Shown here in pieces: positions 15,631 through 24,299 of a stretch of 64,000 bases of DNA (position 1 is its first letter; every line of letters starts with the position of its first letter). The translations under genes were made by a program, and so were the position numbers. The notes beneath the pieces were generated by a model. That model had not been told where the DNA came from. It saw only the letters and a program-made list of their open reading frames with translations, and searched no databases. This stretch comes from JAKIVR01 sp035933635. GTDB taxonomy: Archaea; Thermoplasmatota; Thermoplasmata; Lutacidiplasmatales; UBA184. Location of the stretch: positions 62,001 through 126,000 of the forward strand of contig DASYYY010000008.1 in NCBI GenBank assembly GCA_035933635.1, in the 5' to 3' direction.

Positions 15631-16114
15631 CCCCAACGGCGCCGAGCCGGCTCCCGACGCGCCGCGCTACCGTCGGCCCGGCGTGGAGGAGGTCCGCTGG
15701 GCCGCCCAGCGGGCGCTGGTCCGACCCGCGCGCCCGTTCGCCTCGCAGGCGGCGCTGCGCCGCGCGATGATCCCGCTGCTGCGACGCAAGGACCCGCTCT
15801 ATGCGCTCGGGGGCCGCCGAATGCGGTCGCTCCTCCTGGAGGTTCCGGGCCTGAAGCTCCGCGTCCGGTTCGCCGAACGTCCCACGCGCCGCCCGCTCGC
15901 GCGCTGCCCGGTCTGCGGATCCGCGGTGCGACCGATCCGCAACCGCACGCTGCTCGGCGACCAGGTCACCCTGGGCTATCGGTGCGGGCGGTGCGGCTAC
16001 TGGACCCACCTCAAGCGGCGGGTCCCGGTCCGCTACCAGTTCGTTCCGACGGGCACCGGCGGCGGCGTCGCCGATGGGCTGGCCCGGCTCGTCAGCCGCC
16101 GACGGTCTGGATGA
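15593..16114 (+). CDS. Zinc-ribbon protein coupled to the AAA ATPase
   Basis: 173 residues from GTG 15593, overlapping the ATPase gene by 38 nt. The N-terminal half is basic and helical (VRWAAQRALVRPARPFASQA; ALRRAMIPLLRRKDPLYALG). The C-terminal half has a two-knuckle zinc ribbon, CPVCGSAVRPI...YRCGRCGYWTH, followed by basic strands. No family name is recognised. The overlap and orientation suggest a dedicated adaptor or nucleic-acid-binding partner of the ATPase. Its 3' end overlaps the convergent zinc-ribbon gene by 23 nt. Confidence 0.7.
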   Translation: MPAKVAAARPRTDPNGAEPAPDAPRYRRPGVEEVRWAAQRALVRPARPFASQAALRRAMIPLLRRKDPLYALGGRRMRSLLLEVPGLKLRVRFAERPTRRPLARCPVCGSAVRPIRNRTLLGDQVTLGYRCGRCGYWTHLKRRVPVRYQFVPTGTGGGVADGLARLVSRRRSG

Positions 16115-17084
16115 CCCGGCCGGCGTGGGCGTCGACCAGGACGATCGACTTCTGGCCCTTGTGCTCGAGCATGAAGTACCAGATCGGCACGTGCAGGAGC
16201 TCACCGTCGCTGATCTCGACGCTCGTGTTCAGCTGGCTGACCATGTGGTGCTTCTTGTGGGCCTGCTCACCCTGGAGCTGGGCGACGTAGGACTTCGCCG
16301 AGTGCTGGGCGGCGTCCTCACCGATGTCCCCGTTGAGCACCACGGCGCCGGCGGGGATCTGCTTCTTGTCGAAGATCCCCCGCTGGTCCATGGCGAACTG
16401 GTAGTCCTTGGGCTGGTAGGAGGTCATCCCCTTGACCGCGACGACCGGGTACTCGAACGTCCCCGAGAGCGTCTCGGAGCGGGTGGGATTGACGGGCGGG
16501 CCGGCCATCACCGGGATGACGGCGAAGCCCCCGCGGCGGCCCCCGCCGGAGAGCGCGCTGCCCAGGACCTCGGCCGCGGCGATCGAGCCGATCGTACTGC
16601 CGACGCCCACGGCGACGTCCTGGTACTGGTAGGTCGTCGTCGCCGAGGCCGGCACGACCCAGAACGGCACGTAGGAGAGCTTCTGCTCGACGATCTTGGA
16701 CTCCTCGAAGGCGTGGCGGTGGAAGAACCCCTGGTCGACGGAGTCGTGGACGACCTTGAGCGCGTCGTTGGGCTCGGTGACCTTGGCGATGAGCATCGTG
16801 TGCTTGGAGATCGCCTTCCAGCCGGCGCCGCCGAGCGAGACCGAAGCGCCGCAGTACTCGCAGCTCAGGACCATGTCGCCGAAGGTCGGCTGGATCGGCG
16901 CGCCGCAGGCCGGGCACTTCAGCTCCTTGGCCTCGGGCGGGGCGATCGGGGCGGCGACGGGTGGCGGGGGCGGCGGGGCCGGCGCGCCTCCGGGCGCGCC
17001 GGGCATGTTCGGGATCTGGGCACCGCAGGACAGGCAGAATCGGGCGTTCGGCGGGAGCTCGGCGCCGCACTGGGGGCAATGCAT
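16092..17084 (-). CDS. Double zinc-ribbon protein of the SPFH operon
   Basis: 330 residues from ATG 17084, with a GGAGG Shine-Dalgarno about 11 nt upstream. Residues 1-26 form a first zinc ribbon (MHCPQCGAEL...FCLSCGAQI). A proline-rich linker leads to a second ribbon (KCPACGAPI....LSCEYCGASV). The rest is a soluble-looking globular part (ISKHTMLIAKVTEPNDALKV; KLSYVPFWVVPASATTTYQY) ending in 'LLHVPIWYFMLEHKGQKSIV', like a beta-barrel that converts a zinc-ribbon domain into a membrane-surface sensor. Family not recognised with certainty. It is the last gene of a four-gene minus-strand operon with an SPFH protein. Confidence 0.65.
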   Translation of the reverse strand: MHCPQCGAELPPNARFCLSCGAQIPNMPGAPGGAPAPPPPPPVAAPIAPPEAKELKCPACGAPIQPTFGDMVLSCEYCGASVSLGGAGWKAISKHTMLIAKVTEPNDALKVVHDSVDQGFFHRHAFEESKIVEQKLSYVPFWVVPASATTTYQYQDVAVGVGSTIGSIAAAEVLGSALSGGGRRGGFAVIPVMAGPPVNPTRSETLSGTFEYPVVAVKGMTSYQPKDYQFAMDQRGIFDKKQIPAGAVVLNGDIGEDAAQHSAKSYVAQLQGEQAHKKHHMVSQLNTSVEISDGELLHVPIWYFMLEHKGQKSIVLVDAHAGRVIQTVGG

Positions 17085-17115
17085 GGGTCTCAGTTCCTCC
17101 GCGTCGTGTTCGGGA

Positions 17116-18267
17116 TCATTCGGGCAGCGCCGTCCCGCAGTTCGGACAGAACTTGCCCGAGCCGGTGACCTGCGCCTGGCACTTCGGACAGGTCCGGGCC
17201 GGCGGGGCCATCGATGCGCCGCAGTTCGAGCAGAACTTCGTGCCGGGGGCGTTCGGCGTGTTGCACTTCGGGCAGGCCGGTCCCTGCGCCGCGGCGGGTG
17301 CCCCCATCGGGTTGCCGCACGACGGGCAGAACCGCGTTCCGGCCGGGACCATGGCGTTGCATTTCGGACACGGGCTCGAGGGCTGCTGGTAGGCGCCCTG
17401 CATGGCGCCGGACATCCCGTAGCCCATCCCGAGACCGGCGCCGAGGCCCACGCCGGCACCGGCGAAGGCTCCGGCGCCGCCGGACTGATTGGCGGCGGCC
17501 GTGGTCAAGGCCTGGCCGGCCTGGTACTGCATGTAGTTGACGCCCAGGACACCCATCGTCGAGCGCGTATCGACCGCCTTTTGGACCTCGTCGGGGAGGT
17601 TGATCGACAGTCCCTGGATCTGAACGAGGTCGACGCCGAACTGCTCGAAGTGCTGGGGGGCCGCCCCGAGCACCGCCTGCTCGATCGTCGTCAGTTGCGA
17701 GGCGAGGTCGGTGACCCGCATCCCCTGGTCCTTGAGGTGACCGAGGGTGTTGTAGACGAGGATGACGATCTGGCTGCGGAGCCGTCCCTCGACATCGCTG
17801 GCCGTGGCGGCACCGAACGTCCCGACGAACTGGTTGATGAATAGGTCGGGCTTGCCGATCTTCCAGCGGTAGGCGCCGAACATCCGCAGGTTGACGAGCC
17901 CGAAATCCGGGTCGCGGAATACGTAGGGCTCGGTCGATCCGAACTTGCCGTCGAGGACGCGGCGTTGGAGGTAGTAGACCTCGGCCTCCTGCCGCACGCC
18001 CGTGAGGGCCTGGATCAGCCCGCTGAGGAGCGGGGCGTTCTGGCTGGTGAGCGCGTAACGGTCGGGCCGGTCGAGGTAGGCCAGGACCTTACCGTCGCGG
18101 AAGAAGACCGCGGTCTCGTCCTCGCGGACGACGACGTTGTCGTTGAGGCGGATGTTGCGCGGGACGCGCCACATCACATTGTCGCCCTTGTAGGCGTCCT
18201 CCCAGTTGATCGTCGTCGCGCCGATCAGGCTGCCGCCGGTCGCGGGAATCGGTCGGTTCGTTACCAT
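17116..18267 (-). CDS. SPFH-domain protein with C-terminal zinc ribbons (YdjI / virion-core-like)
   Basis: 383 residues from ATG 18267 (GGAG about 12 nt upstream). An N-terminal 'NWEDAYKGDNVMWRVPRNIR....VVVREDETAVFFRDGKV' begins the Band-7/SPFH-like domain, which continues through 'RMFGAYRWKIGKPDLFINQFVG' and 'FGVDLVQIQGLSINLPDEVQ'. A Gly/Ala/Met-rich linker follows. Three or so zinc ribbons of type CPKCN...FCPSCG close the protein. This arrangement is known from bacterial and archaeal YdjI-like proteins, which gather membrane or protein assemblies; their precise work is poorly understood. It is co-transcribed with two more zinc-ribbon proteins and a membrane protein. Confidence 0.8.
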   Translation of the reverse strand: MVTNRPIPATGGSLIGATTINWEDAYKGDNVMWRVPRNIRLNDNVVVREDETAVFFRDGKVLAYLDRPDRYALTSQNAPLLSGLIQALTGVRQEAEVYYLQRRVLDGKFGSTEPYVFRDPDFGLVNLRMFGAYRWKIGKPDLFINQFVGTFGAATASDVEGRLRSQIVILVYNTLGHLKDQGMRVTDLASQLTTIEQAVLGAAPQHFEQFGVDLVQIQGLSINLPDEVQKAVDTRSTMGVLGVNYMQYQAGQALTTAAANQSGGAGAFAGAGVGLGAGLGMGYGMSGAMQGAYQQPSSPCPKCNAMVPAGTRFCPSCGNPMGAPAAAQGPACPKCNTPNAPGTKFCSNCGASMAPPARTCPKCQAQVTGSGKFCPNCGTALPE

Positions 18268-18295
18268 CGTTCGTGCTGCTCCTGTGTCCAACGGG

Positions 18296-18985
18296 CTAGA
18301 CCGCGATGCCTTCGATCGTGGCCATCCGGGATTGGAAGGCGTTCTGGAGCTCGCCGGTCAACCCTCGCAGGCGGTCGACCTCGGTGCGAATGGCGCCGGC
18401 ATTGTTGCCGCCGGCGGCGGCCTGGAGCGGCGCGAGCTGACCCCGCAGCTGGTCGGCCGCGAGGACGAATCCGTAGTCGTACTGGTAGAGCTTGTCGAGG
18501 TCGCCGCTCTTGATCCGGATCGCCGGCGAGATCCCGGAGTAGCCCTGCTCGGCGTGGCGGATCCGCCCTTCGAGGACGGTCACGTCGCTCAGGATGAGCG
18601 CGAGGTCGTTGAGGCTGCCGTACTGGTTGGCGTTGGTCAGCGCCTGGCGCACCTGCTGGATCTGACCGATGGTGTCGAGGAGCTTGTCGGCGACCTGGCG
18701 ACGCAGCAGGCTGTCGGCGGCACGGATGTCCTCGTCGATCCGGTACCCCCGGTAGCCCGGGAGGAGCATCTGGAGCTTCTTGAGCGCGCCGCGGTCCTGG
18801 TCGACCCGCGAGCGGATATCGACGGCGGGCGCGCCGGCGGCGGGCGGGGGAGCCGGGGTCCCGAGGGTGGCGCCGCACTGGGCGCAGAACTTCGCGTCGG
18901 GGGCCACCGGGGCGTTGCAGTGCGGACAGGTCGTCGGTGCGGCGGTGGGCGCGGCGGGAGGGGGCGGTGGAGTGCTCATGGACAT
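18296..18985 (-). CDS. Zinc-ribbon / coiled-coil protein of the SPFH operon
   Basis: 229 residues. After a Pro/Ala-rich start comes one zinc ribbon (CPHCNAPVAPDAKFCAQCG), then a long helical region (residues about 60-225). Heptad-like stretches there include 'LLRRQVADKLLDTIGQIQQVRQA', 'VTVLEGRIRHAEQGY' and 'LRGLTGELQNAFQSRMATIE'. No catalytic motif. Because all operon members share the same type of zinc ribbon, a multiprotein assembly is likely; the helical part could oligomerise. Its product is probably cytosolic, attached through the membrane partner encoded 4 nt upstream. Confidence 0.65.
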   Translation of the reverse strand: MSMSTPPPPPAAPTAAPTTCPHCNAPVAPDAKFCAQCGATLGTPAPPPAAGAPAVDIRSRVDQDRGALKKLQMLLPGYRGYRIDEDIRAADSLLRRQVADKLLDTIGQIQQVRQALTNANQYGSLNDLALILSDVTVLEGRIRHAEQGYSGISPAIRIKSGDLDKLYQYDYGFVLAADQLRGQLAPLQAAAGGNNAGAIRTEVDRLRGLTGELQNAFQSRMATIEGIAV

Positions 18986-18989
18986 GGTG

Positions 18990-19532
18990 CTACTTTTCCG
19001 GCGGCGCTGCGGCCGTGGTTCCGCTCCCGGAGGGTGGGGGCACGTTGGCCGGGTGGGCGGCCTTGTAGTCGAAGGCGCTGACCGGCGGCTGGGCGGCCCA
19101 CTCCTTGCGCGCCTCGGTGCGCCGCTGCTCGGCGGCGAGCTGACCGGAGCGCCAGTAGATGCCCCCCACGGCCACGGCCAGGAAGACCAGGAACACGAAC
19201 GCGAGGATCAGCCGCGTGACCAGACCGATCGCCCCGTCCGGATAGAGACCGTCGGTGACGAACAGAACGGTGAATCCCATCGCCAGGAAGCCCCACGACG
19301 CGGCGCGCGCCATCAGAGGCTGGGCAACGGCCGCCTGGGCAAAGTACGACCCGGCGGCGAGCACGAGCGACAGCACGCCGATGACCATCAACGCCAGGAA
19401 CGGTCCGGCCGGCGGCTCGAACGGCGAGACGACGAGCCAGATGACGAGGAACAGGATCGCCCCCATCGCCAGGGCGATGGCCAGGAACGCCGCGCCCGAG
19501 AGCGTTCGGGCCAGCCCACCCGCGGCGGTCAT
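18990..19532 (-). CDS. Four-helix membrane protein, first gene of the SPFH/zinc-ribbon operon
   Basis: 180 residues with four clear transmembrane helices (FLAIALAMGAILFLVIWLVV; FLALMVIGVLSLVLAAGSYF; ASWGFLAMGFTVLFVTDGL; LILAFVFLVFLAVAVGGIYW). A cytosolic tail follows, with 'RRTEARKEW' and a Pro-rich end. No known family. ATG 19532 lies 28 nt after a TATA box, so the transcript of the operon starts at or near this codon. It could anchor the downstream zinc-ribbon and SPFH proteins to the membrane. Confidence 0.7.
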   Translation of the reverse strand: MTAAGGLARTLSGAAFLAIALAMGAILFLVIWLVVSPFEPPAGPFLALMVIGVLSLVLAAGSYFAQAAVAQPLMARAASWGFLAMGFTVLFVTDGLYPDGAIGLVTRLILAFVFLVFLAVAVGGIYWRSGQLAAEQRRTEARKEWAAQPPVSAFDYKAAHPANVPPPSGSGTTAAAPPEK

Positions 19533-19556
19533 CGAGAGGAAATGAAGTCGGGCCCA

Positions 19557-19563
19557 CTATATC
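19557..19563 (-). promoter_or_regulatory. TATA box of the SPFH/zinc-ribbon operon
   Basis: GATATAG on the minus strand, centred 28 nt before ATG 19532. The core GATATAG is identical to an arm of the PadR palindrome at 14076-14096, though here no second arm is present. Confidence 0.6.
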
Positions 19564-19638
19564 ATCAGTACCTCGGGACGGGCCCCCCGTGCGAGGCCGT
19601 TGCACACTCCGGGGAGGAAGCCCCCCCGGATGGCCCGG

Positions 19639-22600
19639 CTACAGTCGGGGTTCGTCGTCGCGCTTGTCGCGGGGTTTGGGAGGGGGCGGGGGAGGTTCCT
19701 CCGCGGCCGGGGGAGGGGGGGCCGCGCGCCCACGCGAGGGCGCGGGGGGCGGAGGAGGCGCGGACGAGTTGGGTGCCGGTGGCGGGCGCGCTCCCGGCGC
19801 CGGAGTCGAGGACGTCCTCCGCGAGGCCGTCCCGGCCGGGAGGACCGACTTGGCCTTTCCGAGGAGGTTACGGATCGAGCCTTTCGGCTTGCGTCCGGCC
19901 GTCTCGGTCGAGGTGTGTGGCGTGGGGAGGTGGCCCGCCGTGAGCGCCGCGCGGTCCACCTCGAGGCCGCACTTCGGACAATGGCGGTACTGTGCGATGC
20001 AGTGCTGACAGAGCGCTGCCCCGCACGAATGCTCGACCGAGGCGATCCCTCCGCAGCCGATGCACCGCGCCTCCGGGTGCGCCGAGGCGTGCGACCTTCC
20101 GTGGGGAGCGGAGGCGGGGAGCGGCGTGGCGGAGGTCAGCTCGTCGTCCACCGGGAAGAACGCCTCGCCCGAGGCCGCGTGAGCGGGCAGGGGAGCGCTC
20201 GCGGTGGGACCTTCGGCGTCGGTCTCCTCGCCGGGTGCGGGCGCGGCGAATTCCGGGGTGTAGGCGCCGAGGTCCACCGCCGGCAGCGGTGCATGGACCG
20301 CACCGCCGGCCTTCTCGACCGCCTTGATCACACGGGCCTTGAGGAGCCCGACGTGCAGATTCCGCACGAGCTGGAAGAGCGTCCGCTGATCTTCCGGAAG
20401 CAAAAGGGCTTGGCGGGCCAGCTCCTCGACGTCGGGGGTGAGGACCAAGTTCTCCGGGCGCACTTCGCGTTCGAGGACGCTCCGGACGTAGCCGAACAGG
20501 CGCTGAAGGTCGGTCAGCGAGTAGCTCGGCGGGGACAGGAGCGCCACGTCGGCGAGGGTGAGGCCCCTTTGGTCGAGCCCCTGGGGTCGCTGCTCGAGCG
20601 CGCTCGTCACCAGCCGGCAGGAGGCCTCCTCGAGCGAATGCATCTCGGCCTCGCTCAGGCGGTCGAGGTCGATCGCGGGGGTGCGCGCGAGCGCCCCGAG
20701 GACCGGCTGCAGCAGGTCGTAGGGCATGTGGAGGGTGACGAACAGGTCGTTCTGCGTCACCGGGCGGCCGAGCTTGGCTTCGAGCAGCAGCGCCTCGCGG
20801 CCGTACTTGTCGATGAGTCCCTCGCGGGTTTTTTGGAGCGAGGCCTTCTTGCCTTCCTTCGCCGGCTCGAAGTCGGAGTCGAGTCCCAGCGCCCGATCGA
20901 AGGCGATGGCGGCCTCCTCGGGTCGACCGAGACCGAGCAGTGCGAGCCCGCGGCTCGACCAGGCGTACTTGTTCGCCGGCGAGATCTGGGTGGCGTGGTC
21001 GTAGAGCGCGAGGGCCTCGTGGAGATGGCCGAGCCTCTCGGCGACGAACCCGGCCCTCAACGGTAGATCGGGATCCTGGGGCTCGAGCGTCATCGCATGG
21101 GCGAGCGCGTCCGCGGCGCTGGGCCACTTCTCGAGGCGAACGAACACCTCGGCGAGCCGCGCCCAGAGGGGGACGGACTTCGGGAGCGCCTTGGTGGCCT
21201 GCTCGAGCACGTGGACGGCCTCGGGCAGTGACCCGAGGGCAGCCTCCGACTCGGCGAGCAAGAGGTAGATCGTCGGGTCCAGCGCGACCTTCGGTAGCGC
21301 GGCTCGGAGCGTCTCCTTCGCCTCGGCGGGCTTGCCGAGGACGAGCTGCATTCGAGCGATCCCGGCGACGGCCGCGACATTGGAGGGGTCCCCGACCCGC
21401 ACCGCTTCGTAGGCGGCGAGCGCATCCCCCGGCCGCTCGAGCGCCGCCAGCGCCTCGGCTCGAAGTAACGCGGTCGCCGCGGGGCTCGCGGCGCCCTCGG
21501 TTGGAGGAGTACCGTCGAGCAGCTCGAGCGCCAGGTCCGGGCGGCCGGCGTGCAGTCGGAGCCGCGCGCGTCGGGTCGCGATCTCCACCCGTAACGTCGG
21601 TTCCAGCGCGGCGGCCCGTTCGAACGCGGCGTTCGCCTCCTCGACGTGACCGAGGTCGCCTCCGACCTCCGCGATGCGGAGCCAGAGCTGCGGATCGTTC
21701 GCCTCCGGTCCGCCGGCCTTGGTCAGCTGCTGGAGCGCTTCGAACGCATCGGCCTTCTCCCCGGCGGCGAGGTGGACGTCGGCCTTCTCCCGGAGCGCGG
21801 GCCCGTTGGCCGGGTCGAGCAGCAGGATGGCCTTGAGCGAATAGAGCAGGTCGGCCGGACGACCGAGGGCGCGGTAGGCTTCGGCGCGCGTCCTCCACGC
21901 CGCGAGGTCGTTGGAGTCCTCGTGGAGGAGCCGGTCGACCTGCGGGACGACGTCGTTGAAGCGGCCCGAGCGCAGCAGCGCGTCGGCGTAGGCGAGCCGG
22001 CCGGCGCGGCTCTTGGGGTCGAGCTTGAGCCCCTGTTCGTAGTAGCGCAGCGCGTCGGCGTAGGCGCCCTGGGCGCGCAACGCTCCAGCGATCTCGAAGT
22101 GGATCTGTGGGTCACCCTGGGCGGCGCCCACCGCCTTGGTCAGCGACTCGAGACCCTCGGCGCGCTTGCCGCTCTTGAGCAGCAGCTGGCCGCGGCGTCG
22201 GAGGAACAGTGGGTTTTGGGGATCCTTCAGGAGCAGCAGGTCGAGGTAGCGCAGCGCCGACGCCTCGTTGTTGAGCTGGGTCAACACCTCGACCTCGCCC
22301 CAGAGGAGGTCGGCGTCGTCGAGCCCGAGCTGGATGGCGAGCGAGTACTCCTTGTCGGACTCGGCGAGGTGGCCGGCCTCGCGGTGCAGGTGGCCGAGCT
22401 CCTTGCGGGCGTCGCCGCGCCGGTCGTTCCCGGGGAGTGCGAGGAACTCGGTGTAGGCCTGCGTCGCGCGGTCGGGCAGGTGGGCCACGCGGGCCGCGCG
22501 CGCGAGCCCGAGCAGGCTGCTCGAACGTCGGTCGGAGTCGAGGCTGGCGCGTTCGTAGGAGACGAGAGCGGTCCGGGCCGACTGCGCGCGTTCGGCCGAA

Positions 22601-24132
22601 CCCTCGGCCTGCGTGTAGGAGCGGGCGAGGTAGAGGTGGCCGCGCTCGAGCGCGAGGTCGGTGCGCGTCGGGTCGCGACGGAACAGCTCGTCATAGACGG
22701 CGACGACCTCGTCGTCCCGGTGGAGCGCGGTGAGGAGCTGCTTCTTCTCGAGCAGGTAGCGGACCTCGCCCGGACGCTTGGCGAGTAGTCGGTCATAGGC
22801 CTCGAGCGCCGCCTCCCGCTCGCCCAAGGCGGCGCGCGCCCGAGCGAGCTGCTCGCGAGCGAGGAGGTCTTCGGGCGACTCCTTCAGGATCGCCTCGGCG
22901 AACTCGCGTGCGAGGGCCGGCCTCTCGGCACTCTGCGCCGCCACCATCGCCTTGCGCAGCTCGGCGAGCTCCTTGGGGTGGGTCTGGGCGAGCCGCCGAT
23001 ACTCTTCGAAGGCGGCGTCGGCTTGACCCATCGTGAGCAACAGCTCCGAGAGCATGCGCATCGCCTCGAGGTTGCCCGGTGAGACCTCCAGGATGGCCCG
23101 AGTGACCTCCGCCGCCAGCTCGTCGCGGTGCAGCTGGACGGCCAACGAGCGGAGCTGCTGGAGGTTGGAGAGATTGCGCGGGTCGTGTTCCCGCACGCGG
23201 GTGCGCAGCGACAGCGCGAGCTCCGGGTCCTTCCCGCGTCGCACCACGGCGTCGGCGAGGTCACCGAACAGCGCCGGCTCGACCGCGAGCTTGGACTCGA
23301 GAAGGCGTCGCGCCTCGGCGCCCGCGTCGTCGTCGCGCGCCAGTGCGAACAGCAGCTTGGCGCGTGCGGCGATCGTGCGCGGATCGTCCGGGCCCACCGA
23401 CCGCAGCCGTTCGACGGTGGCCGTAGCGCCGTCGGTGTCGCCGACCGCGATCTGGCTCTCGGCCTTGGCGAGCAGGAGGTCGACGTCGTCCGGGGCGCCC
23501 CGCAGCAGGATCTCCGCCGCCTCGAGGACGGCCCGTTCGCCACCCTGGGCTCGGGCCAGCTGCATCTTCACCCGGAGGGCGCCGGGGTGCTGCGGGTTGA
23601 GCTTGAGCGCGCGCTCGACGAATTGCATCGAGCTCGGGTCGAGCTGCTGGGCGTGGAGGTAGGCTTCGACGGCGCCCTCGGTGCGGCCTTGGATACGCAG
23701 GACGTCGCCCTTCGTCGCCCAGATCGACCGGTCGTGAGGGCTCAGCTGGAGGGCCCGATCGACGAGCGGAAGCACGAACTCCAGGTTGCGGTTCTGTGTG
23801 ATCAGGATGAGCGCCTTGTGATGGAGCAGGGCGGCCGAATCCGGGGTCAGCCCGAGCCCCAGTTCAACGGCGCGGGCCGCGAGGTCCGGCTGGGATTGCG
23901 CGTAGAGGGACATCGCCACTTCGTCGAGCTGGCGGGCGATCTCGGGACCGTTCGTGGCGAGGGCTCCCCGATTCTTCTCGATGAATGCGAGCGAGGCCTT
24001 GAGCGCCTCGAGCTGGCGGTGGCGGTCGCTCCCGCCATCGAGCTGTCGGGCGACCGCCATCAGGCGCTTCGCTTCGGCGAAGACCTCGGCGGAAGCGCCG
24101 GGCGCGGGCGCTGAATCTGGAGAACGAAGCAT
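19639..24132 (-). CDS. Giant TPR-repeat protein with C-terminal cysteine/RING-like cluster
   Basis: 1497 residues. Residues about 15-1180 are an almost uninterrupted array of tetratricopeptide repeats, with patterns such as 'A..A...ALEL.P....AL..KA..L...GR...AL..YE.AL..DP'. After a helical region (about 1180-1330) and a Pro/Ala linker comes a Cys/His cluster, 'CIGCGGIASVEHSCGAALC' then 'HCIAQYRHCPKCG', with the spacing of a small RING/B-box-like zinc fold. The C-terminus is basic and proline-rich (PPPAAEEPPPPPPKPRDKRD). TPR arrays scaffold protein complexes; the zinc end suggests a protein-interaction or modification role. A CTTTTTGC box lies about 30 nt before the ATG. An archaeal protein this long with this ending is unusual. 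Confidence 0.75.
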   Translation of the reverse strand: MLRSPDSAPAPGASAEVFAEAKRLMAVARQLDGGSDRHRQLEALKASLAFIEKNRGALATNGPEIARQLDEVAMSLYAQSQPDLAARAVELGLGLTPDSAALLHHKALILITQNRNLEFVLPLVDRALQLSPHDRSIWATKGDVLRIQGRTEGAVEAYLHAQQLDPSSMQFVERALKLNPQHPGALRVKMQLARAQGGERAVLEAAEILLRGAPDDVDLLLAKAESQIAVGDTDGATATVERLRSVGPDDPRTIAARAKLLFALARDDDAGAEARRLLESKLAVEPALFGDLADAVVRRGKDPELALSLRTRVREHDPRNLSNLQQLRSLAVQLHRDELAAEVTRAILEVSPGNLEAMRMLSELLLTMGQADAAFEEYRRLAQTHPKELAELRKAMVAAQSAERPALAREFAEAILKESPEDLLAREQLARARAALGEREAALEAYDRLLAKRPGEVRYLLEKKQLLTALHRDDEVVAVYDELFRRDPTRTDLALERGHLYLARSYTQAEGSAERAQSARTALVSYERASLDSDRRSSSLLGLARAARVAHLPDRATQAYTEFLALPGNDRRGDARKELGHLHREAGHLAESDKEYSLAIQLGLDDADLLWGEVEVLTQLNNEASALRYLDLLLLKDPQNPLFLRRRGQLLLKSGKRAEGLESLTKAVGAAQGDPQIHFEIAGALRAQGAYADALRYYEQGLKLDPKSRAGRLAYADALLRSGRFNDVVPQVDRLLHEDSNDLAAWRTRAEAYRALGRPADLLYSLKAILLLDPANGPALREKADVHLAAGEKADAFEALQQLTKAGGPEANDPQLWLRIAEVGGDLGHVEEANAAFERAAALEPTLRVEIATRRARLRLHAGRPDLALELLDGTPPTEGAASPAATALLRAEALAALERPGDALAAYEAVRVGDPSNVAAVAGIARMQLVLGKPAEAKETLRAALPKVALDPTIYLLLAESEAALGSLPEAVHVLEQATKALPKSVPLWARLAEVFVRLEKWPSAADALAHAMTLEPQDPDLPLRAGFVAERLGHLHEALALYDHATQISPANKYAWSSRGLALLGLGRPEEAAIAFDRALGLDSDFEPAKEGKKASLQKTREGLIDKYGREALLLEAKLGRPVTQNDLFVTLHMPYDLLQPVLGALARTPAIDLDRLSEAEMHSLEEASCRLVTSALEQRPQGLDQRGLTLADVALLSPPSYSLTDLQRLFGYVRSVLEREVRPENLVLTPDVEELARQALLLPEDQRTLFQLVRNLHVGLLKARVIKAVEKAGGAVHAPLPAVDLGAYTPEFAAPAPGEETDAEGPTASAPLPAHAASGEAFFPVDDELTSATPLPASAPHGRSHASAHPEARCIGCGGIASVEHSCGAALCQHCIAQYRHCPKCGLEVDRAALTAGHLPTPHTSTETAGRKPKGSIRNLLGKAKSVLPAGTASRRTSSTPAPGARPPPAPNSSAPPPPPAPSRGRAAPPPPAAEEPPPPPPKPRDKRDDEPRL

Positions 24133-24299
24133 TCTCGACCTTCAACCGTCGTGGCTCGGCAAAAAGAGTTCGGTCGACGGGAGGGTCGCTGCCGTGGCGG
24201 GCGCCGCCCGGATAGTCTACGAGCGCGGCCCCGGGCGAGCGATCCCATCGACCCGGCCCACGCCGTCGTTCATATCCCGGCGGTCGCTCGCTCGGCCCC

